A stretch of 64,000 nt of DNA from NCBI RefSeq assembly GCF_020283565.1, contig NC_060060.1, positions 33,108,001 through 33,172,000 on the forward strand, given 5' to 3'. Under the pieces are notes generated by a model. It was not told the origin of the DNA and did not search any database. It saw nothing but the letters and a program-made list of their open reading frames with translations. The position numbers and the translations under genes were made by a program. This stretch comes from Trifolium pratense. Its lineage: Eukaryota > Streptophyta > Magnoliopsida > Fabales > Fabaceae. Each line of letters begins with the position of its first letter. Within the stretch, counting starts at the first letter, position 1. Shown here in pieces: positions 1 through 12,386 of this stretch.

Positions 1-1018
1 AATTTTTCTCTTTTGTGTAAATGGAAGTCGAAGTGTTTGAATGAGACTTTAGCACCGTGGAGTGATCTTTTGAGTTTTCGGTTCTTTCACCGCTAATTTT
101 CTTTGTGGGGAAGGTGCGGTGGGACTAAACAAGTCTTCAATTTGGTGGCGTGATATTTAGAGGATTGGAAATGCATCGGAAGTGGACCGGTTTAGAATTA
201 ATGTTAGTAACATTATTGGAGATGGCAAATTAGTCGGATTTTGGAAAGAAAAATGGCTAGGTTCGGAACCTTTACGCGAGTTATTTCGGTCACTGTTTTC
301 TCTTTCAACTAAGCAAGATGCAAGTATCGCGGATATGGGAAAATGGGAAAACTATAGCTGGACATGGCAGCTGTCTTGGACAATTGCGCTGCCTGCTGAA
401 GCTGTTGTAGCAGCTGCTGAGTTGCAGCAGTTGTTGGCAGAGATTAAGCTGTGTAGGGAGCTGCCGGACAGACGCAAATGGATCCCGCTGGTTTTTTTTG
501 GTTCAGTCATGTTATATGTTTCTGCAGAACAGGTTTTCAGTGGAGCTTATTGATGCAAACACCGAAAGGGCGTTAAAGAATCTTTGATTGAAAGATGTTC
601 CGTCGAAAATTAGTATTTTTGGTTGGAGATTGTTGCTTGAAAAACTACCAACAAGAGAGACTTTATTTGGCAAAGGAATCCTCCTCAATCCTCATGAAAG
701 GTGTTGTGTTTTATGTTTTATGGAGGAAGAAGATATCCAACATGTCTTTTTTCGATGTCGGTTCTCGGTAGAAATTTGGAATAGCATCTATAGATGGCTG
801 GGCATCAACTTTATTCAATTTGAAGGGGGATGACATCATTTTAATATGTTTGGTAAAATAGCAAAAGGAAAATATAGGGCCAAGTTTCGTCACCTTATTT
901 GGCTCGCTACGACGTGGTGTATTTGGCATATGCGTAACAACATTGTGTTTAGAGGAGCTTATGCCAATGTGTCTTTCTTGGCGGACCAAATCATTTACAT
1001 TTCTTGGTTTTGGTTGAT
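1..1018 (+). pseudogene. LINE reverse-transcriptase 3' remnant (zf-RVT region)
   Basis: Three reading-frame pieces (182-553, 588-833, 846-1031) together resemble the C-terminal part of a plant LINE polyprotein. The second piece has the cysteine/histidine pattern of the reverse-transcriptase zinc-binding domain (CCVLC near residue 40, HVFFRC shortly after) and is followed by a typical tail (WLATTWCIWHMRNN). Stops and frame changes separate the pieces, so it cannot make a working protein. The 5' part lies outside the window. The tail ends where the terminal repeat of the MULE at 1019 begins, so the MULE may have landed at its 3' end. Confidence 0.75.
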
Positions 1019-1537
1019 GAGAAATTCTTAGATGAGTCATCACCTAAGCATTAATTATTAGCACAACCAATCATATAATTATAAACAGCTGTGCTATATG
1101 GTGCGACAGGCACCCCACGAAATTGCACGAACACGTGCGTTACCACTTGCCACCAGTTTCCTTTATTAATAAATTAATATGAAAATAAAATAAATAAAAA
1201 ATATTGTAGAAAAAATTTTGCACGGGCGTCGGTGTTATTTTGTTCAAGAATGTAAACTACCCACTAATCCTATATCAATCCAAAGCGCGCACTGTTAGGA
1301 TTTGCCGCCATCAACCATTATTGACAGTTTAATTCACTATCATCGACTCAATATATCTATTGTTGTGGTTGTCGTTTTCGTTGTTTTTATTGCTGTCTAT
1401 TTTCATTCTGGTTGTCTCCATTGAAGCCTCTGACGCCGTTGTCGTCGTTCTCGTTGTTGTCATCATTGTGGTTCTCGCCGCATAATAACCTCTCCATACC
1501 AACACTGCAACTACTCTGCATTTCGTTCAATTCAACA

Positions 1538-1603
1538 GTGAGTATAATTTATCTTTATTACTTTTCCTTATATTACTAGCTAGAATAATCTTGTTGCCTT
1601 CAG
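1538..1603 (+). other. Possible 5' UTR intron of the FAR1-like gene
   Basis: The sequence CAACA|GTGAGT at 1538 is a strong donor, and GCCTTCAG at 1596-1603 is a fair acceptor, 40 bases before the ATG at 1644. No coding frame is involved, so only the splice signals support it. Confidence 0.35.
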
Positions 1604-1643
1604 TTATAATTAGTTGATTAATTTAAGTTTCTTTCTTTTAAAA

Positions 1644-4390
1644 ATGGTTGCATTATTAGTGGAGAAAAGGATTGCATCTTGTGACGAAGAAGAGACTAGT
1701 CATATAAATGAAATTTGTGATGATAAATTGGAAGAGAGTGGTCACATAAATGAAACTTGTGATGATAAATTAGAAGAGAGTTGTAACACAAATGAAGATG
1801 AAGAGCCTAAGGTTGGAATGATATTTAGTTCTCAAGAAGAAGTTACCAAATATTACAAGAATTATGCTAGGTGTATGGGTTTTGGAGTTAGTAAAATCAG
1901 TTCAAAAAATGGAGATGATGGAAAAAGATACTTTACTCTAGGATGTAGTCGTGCAAGAAGCTACGTGAGTAATTCAAAAAACCTTTTAAAGCCAAATCCT
2001 ATCACAAAATCACAATGTAAGGCTAGAGTAAATGTGTGTGTGTCTTTAGATGGAACAGTTACAATTTCAAGAGTTTCTCTTGAGCATAATCATGAATTAA
2101 GCCCAAGCAAATCAAGATATTTTAGATGCAACAAGAATCTAGATCCTCATATAAAAAGAAGGTTGGAGCTTAATGATCGAGCTGGGATAAATGTAAGCAG
2201 AAATTTTCGGTCTATGGTTGTTCAAGCGAATGGGTATGATAATCTTACCTTTGGGGAAAAAGATTGTAGAAACTACATAGACAAATTAAGGAGACTTCGA
2301 CTTGGGATAGGAGATGCTGAAGCTATTCGAAACTATTTTGTTGGAATGCAAAGAAAAAATAGTCATTTTTTTTATGTAATGGATGTTGATGACTCAAGTC
2401 ATTTAAGAAATGTATTTTGGGCAGATGCCAGATGTAGAGCTGCTTATGAGTATTTTGGTGAAGTAATAACATTTGACACCACTTATTTAACTAATAAATA
2501 TGACATGCCTTTTGCTCCTTTTGTTGGAGTAAATCATCACGGTCAATCAATTTTGTTAGGTTGTGCCCTATTGTCGAATGAAGATACTGAAACTTTTACT
2601 TGGTTGTTCACTACATGGTTAGCATGTATGAATGGGCGTGCACCAAATGCTATAATTACTGATCAGGATAGAGCAATGAAGAATGCAATTGAGGCTGTCT
2701 TTCCAAAAGCTCGGCATCGGTGGTGCTTGTGGCATATAATGAAAAAGGTTCCAGAAAAATTGGGTAGACACTCTGATTATGAGTCTATCAAAATACTTTT
2801 GCATGATGCTGTATATGATTCATCGAGCATAAGTGATTTCATGGAGAAGTGGGAAAAAATGATTGAAAGTTATGAATTGCATGATAATGATTGGTTGAAA
2901 GGGTTGTTTGATGAGCGACATCGTTGGGCTCCCGTGTATGTGAGAGACACATTTTGGGCTGGAATGTCAACTACACAACGAAGTGAAAGTATGAACTCAT
3001 TTTTTGACGGGTATGTGAACTCAAAGACAACATTGAAGCAATTTGTTGAACAATATGATAATGCATTAAAAGATAAAATTGAAAAGGAAAACTTGGCTGA
3101 TTTCCATTCGTTCAATAGAATTATTGCTTGTATAAGTTTTTATGGATTTGAGTCACAATTCCAAAAGGCTTTTACCAATGCAAAATTCAAAGAGTTTCAA
3201 GCAGAAGTTGGTGCTATGATGTATTGTCGTGCTTCCTTTGAAAGAATAGAGGGTTTAAGTTCAACATTTTGTGTTACAGAAAGTAAAAAAGTATTTGATA
3301 AAGTTAAAAACATAATGTTCATGGTATCATTCAATGAGAAGGACTTTGAAATACATTGTACATGTTGTTTATTTGAGTTTAAAGGTATTTTATGCAGACA
3401 TATCCTTTGTGTTCTTAATCTCACGGGTAAAACTGAGTCAGTGCCATCTTCTTATATATTGCCAAGGTGGAGGAAGGATATTAAGAGGAGGCATACACTT
3501 ATAAAATGTAGTTTTGATCAGTTAGCCGGAAATGAAGAGTTGCAGCGTGTTAGTAAAGCTTGTGATGCCTTTTACGAAGTTGCTTCTTTGGGGATACAAA
3601 CTGAAGATGATCTATTGAAAGTGATGAATTGGATCAAAGACTTGAAAATTGAGTTGACATGTAAACAAAGTCCTCCAGAGGTTATTGAAAGAGATAGTTT
3701 GGTTCAAAAGCAGAGGAATAAAATTCTTGACCCTAAAGAGGCTCGAAGTAAAGGGCGTCCTCCTTTCAAAAGGAAGGCTTCTAAGGTTGATCAGATTGTA
3801 AAAAAGAAGCTTGTTGGAAAGAAAACTCAAAAAAGAAACAAAAAAAGCAACAATTATCAAAGTCAAGAAGAGGTAATCTTGAAATTTTCAAGTTTAATTA
3901 TTTTCTCTACTTACACATAATAAAATGTATGTCTAATTTCATTTTTTATGGCAGGGACCTAGTATATCTAAAGCTCAAGATTATGAAGATTTTTCTACAT
4001 CTCAGAGCATTGATCTTAATGTGATTGGCACACAAGAGAGCATTCAAGTAAATAAAATTTTAGCTCCCTTCAATCCAAATCAAAAATATATTGATGATGC
4101 TAATCAGGTGAAAATAGATATAGAAAACTCCTCAGTTATAATTGTACAAATAAATTTATGTTATGAAAATACTCATTCAAGATATAATTGTTTTAGGCTC
4201 CAAACTATTCTCAAAGCATAAACAGTAATATTTCGTATTCAGAACTTTTACAGGTATTGATTTTTTTTTTGGCAATATCGTCAAGTTTTAATATACTCCT
4301 ATTTCAATTTTAATACAAGTCACTAATTATTTCATTCATGTGCTCTTTTTGCAGGCACAACATCATATAAATGATCGCCCATTATCATGA
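1644..4390 (+). CDS. FAR1/FHY3-like MULE transposase, 4 exons, 824 aa
   Basis: Exons 1644-3872, 3955-4107, 4197-4253 and 4355-4390 join in frame at GT-AG sites and end in TGA. The ATG at 1644 is the first in the frame; an untranslated-leader intron may span 1538-1603. The N-terminus has an imperfect 17-residue acidic repeat (HINEICDDKLEES type), then a FAR1 DNA-binding domain (about residues 55-150) ending in LEHNHELSPSKS. The MULE domain keeps all three acidic catalytic positions: D278 (TFDTTY), D340 (ITDQD) and E448 (RSESMN). A SWIM zinc finger (CTCC...CRH) lies near 571-590, and the C-terminus is rich in lysine and arginine, as for nuclear import. Domesticated FHY3/FAR1 factors share this architecture. 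The flanking terminal repeats make a transposon gene more likely here. Confidence 0.8.
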
Positions 4391-5657
4391 TGCAGTGGAG
4401 ATGTGTGAGTTTTATTCATGTTGGGGTGCTCCCAGGCATGTGTGAAGAGGGTAAAAATTGAATTCATAGTGTAGGGGAAGTCCTACTATTTCAACTGTGT
4501 AATTTTCCTGCATATTTGCATTTTCTCTATTGTGGGGCAGTATGTAAGTTTCAGGCTGTGGCTGAGTTTGTCGGGATGAACTGCTTGTGTAGCTTTATTA
4601 TTGAATGGTTTAGTTTTGATTTTGGCATCATTTTGGCTTTAATGTTACTAGACCTCATTTATGTTTTTAAGCATTTTATGGCTTTAATACAATGGATTTT
4701 TTAATTTCCATCATTTTTATGTAATTGATTTTGAAACACAGATTACCAATCATATTGAAACTTGATTTCTGAAAGCATCAATCTTCAATATATTCAAATA
4801 TTACAACAATGTACATACATTAACAATGTAATATAACTTTTTACAATTATGCCTCTATATCACTTGCATCTAAATTGTGATTCACTCCATCTGCCTTCAA
4901 TGCCAATTCCTTGTTGACGAAGTATTTTAACCGAAATTATTATGCGGTTGACTCTCTAGTCGCACATATCAGCATAGCACGTCGTCTTTGTTTAGCAATT
5001 GTGCACTATTTTGATCTTGAGTAGTAGTTTATTAATGGTTGCTACCTATTTAACTCCTTCCCTTGCAATTTTAACCTGTTAGAGTGCTAGACTGCTATTC
5101 ATGGAAAACCTGCAAAACACAACCATACATGCTACAAAACAGCAGCCATTGTCAACAATAAACACTAATTCATCACTGTCATCGATTCTTTATATCTATT
5201 GCGGCCGGTTCATCTCTATTGTTGCCTTTATTGTTGTTATTATTGTTCTTTTATCTCTATCTCCATTGTTTCCATTTCACACAATCACCCTGCTGCACAT
5301 TGCAAAACAACCAAGCTTATTATAACTATATTTACTTCTTTTTTTTTATTTGGAAACAACTTTATTAGAATAAAACCTTGAGTATAAAGGCAAGGCAACA
5401 AACAGAACCTGCATAATACAGCAGGAGTAACAAAACAAAATCCAAACACACACTTGGAAACAACAACTCTCAATCAACCAACTAAGCTACACAAGCACTT
5501 CTAACAAGATCCTAAAAAAACCAGTTTCACATAATCTAATCTAACACTTAATCCAACACACCAAGTTCAATTTAGCTTATAATGCCAAGTGCCAACAATG
5601 AGTTTTGCAGCAAGTGACTTGTAGACGAACTCCATCACCTACAAAAATCAGAGAATA
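4391..5657. other. Gene-free interior of the MULE
   Basis: AT-rich sequence between the transposase stop and the F-box fragment. It has short unsupported open frames only. I recognise no domain or RNA gene. The region about 4400-4740 is probably the 3' UTR of the transposase gene. Confidence 0.5.
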
Positions 5658-5975
5658 TCAAAGGCAGACAAAAAGAAGAGAGTAGTATACTGTTACTGAA
5701 CCGAAGAGAGTTATACGGTTACTGTAACACATGAGAGGGTGGTTGAGTTGAACGGCGGTGGTTAGGTTAGAGAAATCGATTTGATAGAGATCAGAATTGT
5801 GACGAAGGATTAAGCTTAAATTGAAATTGAAAGAGTTTTTGAGATGAAGGTTGATGAAGTTGATGCTATCGATTAAGGAACGAATTGATTTTGAAGTCGA
5901 TCGGACTCGGAGAAGAGATGGAACCGGTAAGAGGGAGAGTATGTTGGTGAATAATTCCGGTGGAATGTTTGTCAT
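5658..5975 (-). pseudogene. F-box protein N-terminal fragment inside the MULE
   Basis: The 105-residue frame begins MTNIPPELFTNILSLLP, a standard plant F-box (PPE-hydrophobic, LLPVPSLLRVRSTSKS, then SLID and NLHLKNS), and continues with the first linker of the F-box/kelch-associated class up to the NRITLFG stretch. There it stops matching the family and ends in unrelated residues, so about three quarters of a normal F-box protein is missing. A SKP1-binding F-box could be made if it were expressed, but no substrate-binding part remains. It lies between the MULE ends, so gene capture by the transposon is the natural reading. Insertion of the element near an F-box locus is the alternative. Confidence 0.65.
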
Positions 5976-7119
5976 CGACGATGAGATTAGGAAGTGATTT
6001 TGATTTAAGCGATTTTTTGGTGTTCGTCATCTGCTCTTCTGCAGAAATCTTTGGTATGATCCTCAACATCTGTTGGTTTCGATTTCGATTTGATCCTCAC
6101 GGTTGTGGAACGATGGCGATGGCGTTGTTGATTGTAAGGAAGGAGGGTGAAGGGATGAAGAGGACGTATTTGCGGTGAACAATTTAGGGTTAATTTGGGC
6201 ATTTTGTCTATGGATGAATTTAAGAGAGTGGCCCCATCAGGATGCCATGTCACTCGCGGGATTTTCACGACAACAACTCTCGTGCCTTTCAGCATTTTCC
6301 AATTATAAATAATTAATTTACTAAATACTTACTAGTAATTAATGAAGTAGGCATTAAAATCAAATCTCTTCTCTTTTTTTTTTTGGTACATCAAATCTCT
6401 TCTCTAAAATTAAGGAAAAAAAACGTGTGCATTATATAATTATTTTTCCAATCCCTCATATTTTTCTTGTTCCGGCTCTATTTTTTATTTTTCGTTTATT
6501 TCTTTTTTTATTTGATATTTTTCGTTTATTTCTTTTGGTTTGTTTAAATATTTTTCGTTTTTTTTTTACGAAAATATTTTCGTTTATTTCTTGTTCCTAT
6601 TATTTATTTTTTTTAGAAATTGTTCCAATCATGTTATTTTGCACTATTTCATTATATTTTAAGTTTACCTAGGTGAAGAATGATTTAATTGACAAAATAA
6701 GTTATTGATTATAAGTTAGTTCAACCATTAATTTTACTAAACACTATAAATTGAATTAGTAAGCTTATTGACTATAAACTACCTTATAATTTATTTGTTA
6801 TGAACTCATCGATAATTTTTTTTTGAACTCATCGATAAATTTGTTTATCAACTATTTAATTTTTTTTTGAACTCATCAATAGTTTGCAGTCTATAAATTT
6901 CCCAAAAAAATAGAGAAAAAATAATTGAAACAAATAATAAATAAATAAATAAAATTAAAAAAGAGGGCTTAGTTAGAAACAAAAAAAAATTGAGCGATTA
7001 GAATTTTTTTTATTTATAAAGTGCACATGTTTTTTTTCTTTCCTTATTGGTAGAGATTTGGTTTTAATTACTACTCTATTAATTAGTTGTAATTATTTCA
7101 TAAATTAATTATTAATTAT
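5976..7119. other. AT-rich right interior of the MULE
   Basis: Contains low-complexity T-rich runs (6427-6660) with repeated TTTTTCGTTTATTTC motifs, and short repeats of GAACTCATCGATAA (6805-6890). The part just upstream of the F-box fragment (5976-6300) has no recognisable coding potential and could be promoter DNA captured with it. Confidence 0.45.
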
Positions 7120-7155
7120 TTGTAATTATATGATTGGTTGTGCCTAATCATTAAT

Positions 7156-7177
7156 GCTTAGGTGAGTACTCACCTAA
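7156..7177. repeat. Perfect 22 bp palindrome inside the right MULE terminus
   Basis: The half-site CTTAGGTGAGT is followed directly by its reverse complement. The left terminus has an imperfect version (CTTAGATGAGTCATCACCTAAG-like) at 1028-1049. Each terminal repeat is thus itself partly palindromic and could form a hairpin or bind a transposase dimer. The second role is a guess. Confidence 0.8.
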
Positions 7178-7186
7178 GAATTTCTC

Positions 7187-7427
7187 GCAAAATACTGTCA
7201 TGCTAGAACTAGTTCACATATATACTCAATGATTCTTTAAATAAATAAATAAAATTCTATAATTATATTTTTTCTTAAACAAAAGGAAACAAAAAACTTC
7301 ATAACTATATTTAAACAAATAATTATAGAACCTGTATTTCCAAAAAATTTAAAGAATCGAAACCTTTAACTTTGTACATACCAGATTGAATCATAATCTG
7401 CCATAAAATTTATAATGACCAAATAAC

Positions 7428-7504
<77 letters not shown>

Positions 7505-8348
7505 TCCTTGTTTACCTTATTTCTCAAAATAAAGTTTGTGTACAAGAATTCATGTGAATCAATAGTAATTTCAAACATAAAATAAACTGTATATCAATAT
7601 TTGAAACTTAGATCAAATTCAAATAAGTTTAATTTTCAAATCACCAAATTAACTCAAATTTAAAATCTTATTTGCTATAACAATGGCTAGATAGTATAAC
7701 AATATAACAAATTTTATGGACAAGTTAAACCGAATCATTTGATTTGAAAATTGAAAATCACCTAAATCAAATTCAAATCTTATTTTTAGACAACAAACTT
7801 TATGAGTTAAATAAATAAAAGTCAAATATTTGATTTGAACGCCGAAAATTAACCAACTCATAATTTAAATCCTTATTATATGGCATCAGACTGAATTTGC
7901 CATATATGAATACACACTTCACTGTAATCATATCCAAAATTTTGAAAAAATAAAATAAAAATTTCTTCACAGTCTATAAAAGGTCAACACTCAATATTAC
8001 TTATATGCTTTAAAACACACTTATATTATATACCAAAACTTCTGCATAAAGTTTAGTATATCCAAAACTCAATTATGTACCATGATTTTAAATTCAACTT
8101 TTTAAAAATATTAAAATTGCATTAATGTAGAATCCCTGATACTGAAGAAAATCATGAGAAGACAATTTTGCTGTGGGTGTGGATTCAAGGGAATGGACCA
8201 AGATTCACAATTATCCACTTATATAATTTAATAGCAACAAACATGAATGCTAGTGGTCCGATAATTGGGGTACAGATTACTATTAGTTTGTTAAATAAAA
8301 AAAAAAATAGAATAAAAAAAACTATATTTAAATTTAAGATTAAATATA
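7187..8348. other. AT-rich intergenic DNA
   Basis: No gene is visible. It contains the long AT microsatellite listed separately and several short repeats of TCAAATTCAAAT / AACCAACTCA type between 7600 and 7860. Confidence 0.5.
7431..7501. repeat. (AT)n microsatellite, about 35 units
   Basis: Uninterrupted AT dinucleotides for about 70 bases. Confidence 0.95.
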
Positions 8349-8409
8349 TCTGCCGGTCCAATTTTATTTTTTTTTTGGATAAAAAGAGGGCCGAAGCCCA
8401 GCAAAGGAA

Positions 8410-11400
8410 TTAAACTACAATAAGTCTAGGGGTCGCTATCCCCATAACATCAGCTAATAACAAAGAACTCAGTTGAGCTGGACAATGCTCATAGATCATC
8501 AAAGTACCCTCTTGCTGACATCCAATATTAGTCAGCGCATCCGCACACTTGTTTGCTTCACGATAGGAATGACAAATTTTGATCTCCCAATCTAACTCAA
8601 GAAACCGACGTATTTGTTGAACTAATCTCCAACCCACCACACTTCCTTTATTTCCATTTTTTAAAGTATAAACAACAACCATGGAATCAACTCTCAATTC
8701 GACCTTTTTGAATCCACGCTCCCAAGCTAGCCTCAACCCTTCGTATACCCCCCATAGCTCTGCTTCATACGCGCTACAATTCCCTAATTTTTTGGAAAAA
8801 CCTCCACACCAATTACCTTGACATTCACGGATGAGACCACCACAGCCTCCTAGTTGATTATCCTTGCTTGCTCCATCAGTATTTAAGCACACCCAGCCAT
8901 TTATAGAAGGCTTCCATGCAATAGATACACATACACTAGCAGTACTGTTACTGTTATGCATTACTTTATTTTGCATTGCATTCATATAATATGTTGTCCA
9001 TTTATAAACCTCCTTCCAAGGTTGGACTGGTCTCATAAAAGTAGCATCATGCTCTTCACTATTCCTCCATTTCCAAAGCATATGACAGCTAGTTGCCCAA
9101 AAAGCATTCCATGGCACTGTCACGTGATCTTTCCCAAGCTCCTTAGTGATATTAAAGGTAATCCACTCTTGATGCTGCAAATTGAAAAATGTTGTCCTCA
9201 CTTCCATTCTTAAAACATTGCACCAAATAGCCTTAGCTAAAGGACAATCCCTTAAAATATGAAGAACATCTTCTATTTCATCCACACAATGGTTGCACCA
9301 TGGACCACCAAGATTCATCTTACTCTTTCGATAATTAGTGAGAATCCGATTATGTTTGACCAACCAAATAAAGCTTCGAATTCTCTCCGCCACCGTAATT
9401 CTCCAAATTTTAGCCCATATAGTATCATCAAAATTTTCAGTAAAATTGCATATCATAAGATATGCAGAGGAAACCGAAAATTCACCATTCTTGTCACCCT
9501 TCCACCCTCGTTGATCCATACCATTATCATCAGTAGGTGGTAAAATGGCCCACAGTCTTCGCACTATTGTATGTGGTAGCCAAGATTGAAGCATTTGATA
9601 ATTCCATTGCCCATGTTCGTCTACTAAATCCTTCACCCTCATATCATTTAAATTCTCTGGAACACGTACTTGTAATTCATCAATAGATTTATCAACAAAA
9701 ATCCATCTATCCTTCCAAGCTTGCACCAATTCTCCATTCCCTACTGACCATACGGTAAATTCATCCAGCTCCTTCCACATGGCCGATAATGACTTCCATA
9801 AACTTGAATCGTGATTTTTAGCTACAATACTATCTAAATTCGGATGCTCTCTAGCATATTTTCCTTTAAGCACATCAATCCAAAGAGCACTATCACCCCG
9901 CTTCATACTCCAACCCAACTTCATAAGGCAAGCTTTATTCATGTTATGTAAACGACGAATCCCTAAGCCTCCAAGACTTTTAGGCAAAGTAATTGTATCC
10001 CAACTCACCGCATGATACCTTCTTTCATTCTCTGCCTCTCCCCATATGAAGCTACGTTGCATCTTCTGAAGTTGTTGTAGACACGATTTGGGAATGTTTG
10101 CGGTCATCATTGGATAAATTGGAATAGCTTCTATAGTAGCTTTGGATAGTGTAATACGACCAGCCAAAGAAAGTTGCTTCGCCTTCCATGAAGACAACTT
10201 GGATTTCACTTGAGCAAGGAGATAATTATAATCAGATTTTCGAGGGGCTCTTCCAACCAATGGAACACCTAGGTACTTACCCATAGACTGAGTAACTCGA
10301 AATCCTGAGATATTTGCCAATTGGTCACGTGTGTGTTGTTGAACATTCTTGGAGAACATAATGCTTGTTTTCTCTTGTGATACTTCCTGTCCGGACATCG
10401 AGCAGAAAATATCAAGAATATGCATTACTTCCCGCATTTGATCTTCCGAAGCTTGAGCAAAGAGTAATAGATCGTCCGCAAACATTAAGTGAGAAATCAA
10501 AGGACCGCTCCTACCCGCTTTCATAGGCTTCCATTTACCTTCATGCACTGCTTGACTAATTAGATGCGATAATTTATCCAGACAGAGAACAAAAAGATAA
10601 GGCGAAATAGGATCACCTTGACGAATGCCTCTTTGTGGAGCAAAATACTCAGCCCTCTCTCCATTCCACTTGACATTGGTACGAACACTAGTTACCGACG
10701 CCATCACAACATTAATCCATTCTACCGGGTAACCAGTTTCTTGAAGAACATGATGAATAAATTTCCAATTAAGCTTATCATATGCCTTGAAAAGGTCCAC
10801 CTTGATTACAAAGAAACCCACTTTACCATTCATTTTACACATACTATGAGCCATTTCTTGAGCCACTATGATGTTTTCATGAATACTTCTCCTTGGTATG
10901 AACCCAGTTTGGTTTGGAGAAATTATTTTTGAGATTGAATCTTTGATACGATTCGTCATAACCTTGCTCACTATTTTGTACACCGTATTGCACAAAGATA
11001 TTGGCCGGAATTGATTAATAAACTCAGGCTGATCAATCTTTGGAATGAGACAAATATCCGTAACATTGACATCATTTAAAAGCAAAGGATTAGCCCACAC
11101 TTTTTTGACAAAATCACAAACACTCATACCTACTATTTCCCATGCTTTCTGATAAAAACCCGCTGGAAAACCATCCGGACCTGGAGCTTTCCATGGATGC
11201 ATGCTAAAAACAGCCATACGGACCTCCTCATCATCAATGTCTCTGCGAATGTGTTGAAATTCCTCTGCAGTCAATTCCGGATAAGACAAAGCAGTTTGGA
11301 ACCAGTTATCTGCACTATCATTTGTAGTAAAGAGACTTTTATAAAAGTTATTCGCTAGCTCCTTCAACTTATCTCGATCTTCAACCCAACTACCATCTGC

Positions 11401-12353
11401 ATCTCGTAGCATAAGCACTTTGTTCTGACGTCTTCTAGTTACAGCCTTGAGATGGTAATACTTTGTATTTCTATCACCATCTGCAAGCCATCGCGCTCGA
11501 GACCGCTGGTACCACATCAACTCCTCTTGTTTGAGGATATGCTCCAATTCTCTTTGAAGCTTATATTCTAAACGCTGAAGATATTTGTTACTGCAACCTT
11601 CATACACTCGCCTCTGAATACCACCAATTCTAGCTATCAACTCCCTCTTCTGACCGAGAACTCGATCAAAAGAAAGATGTTTCCACTTTCCCATTTCTTG
11701 AGCCACATCCACAAGCTGGTTACAAATATTATCATAATCTTTCCAACTAGCTCGCAGCATATCCATAAAAGAATCCTCTAGTAACCAAGCACTCTCAAAT
11801 TTAAAGTGCTTAAGTCTGCGAGGATTGTCGATGCCAAAAGGATAAATGAGTAAAGGATGATGGTCCGAAAAATCAATCCTCGCAAGAACTTTGACAACTG
11901 CATGGGGAAAGGCAAGCCGCCAATTATCATTCACTAAGGCCCTATCCAATCTTTCAAAAATTCTCTCACCTCCACGAAAAATAGGGCCTCGCCATGTAAA
12001 TCTAGAGCCAATTGATCCACAGTCCATTAGATGGCAAGCATTCATTCGATCCACAAATCTATCACATCTGCCTTAAAATGTCGTTGAAAGTGTCTCATAA
12101 GAACTTCAACATCCACTATACTACCTTTCCAAGCAACAATTATACCCCCTGAATAGCCATTGGCATTTGAAAATTGAAATCCATCAAAACCCAACAGCTG
12201 AAAAGTGCGTCGCAAATTTTCTGCGTCTGTTCTCGTTTCCATGATAATTATAATAGCAGGTTTATGTTTGTCCAAATACTGCTTACAATTACGATAGAAA
12301 GCCGAACTTGCTGCACCTCTACAATTCCACACCATAATATTAGAACTCATCAT
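8410..12353 (-). pseudogene. LINE ORF2: endonuclease (deleted) / reverse transcriptase / RNase H
   Basis: The 5' piece (12042-12353) is the start of an APE-type endonuclease (NIMVWNCRGAAS, IIIMETRT, GYSGGIIVAWK). The long piece (8410-12054, about 1200 aa) resumes at the end of the endonuclease (GSRFTWRGP, DHHPLLI). It continues through a reverse transcriptase with the catalytic LMFADDLLLFA, a zf-RVT motif (CNHCVDEIEDVLHILRDC) and a C-terminal RNase H (NTDGASK, AYEAELWGV, VELRVDSM). The two pieces are in different frames, and about 80-100 endonuclease residues normally found between them are missing, including the region that supplies catalytic residues. The join is near 12045-12060. RT and RNase H look intact. 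Confidence 0.9.
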
Positions 12354-12386
12354 AAAAATTCTAGAGAAAAATAAAACAAATTATAT

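Larger units (their letters stand above)
1019..7186 (+). mobile_element. MULE-type DNA transposon with FAR1-like transposase and terminal inverted repeats
   Basis: The left end (1019 to about 1085) and the right end (about 7120-7186, reverse complement) match over about 65 bp. Both begin GAGAAATTCTTAG and both contain CACCTAAGCATTAAT and CACAACCAATCATATAATTA. Between them lies an open FAR1-type transposase gene (1644-4390), which is what an autonomous Mutator-like element carries. An F-box gene fragment lies near the right end. I see no matching 9 bp flanking duplication (left flank TTGGTTGAT, right flank GCAAAATAC), so one flank may have been rearranged after insertion, or the two repeats may be separate insertions. 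The element call is therefore good but not final. Confidence 0.65.
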
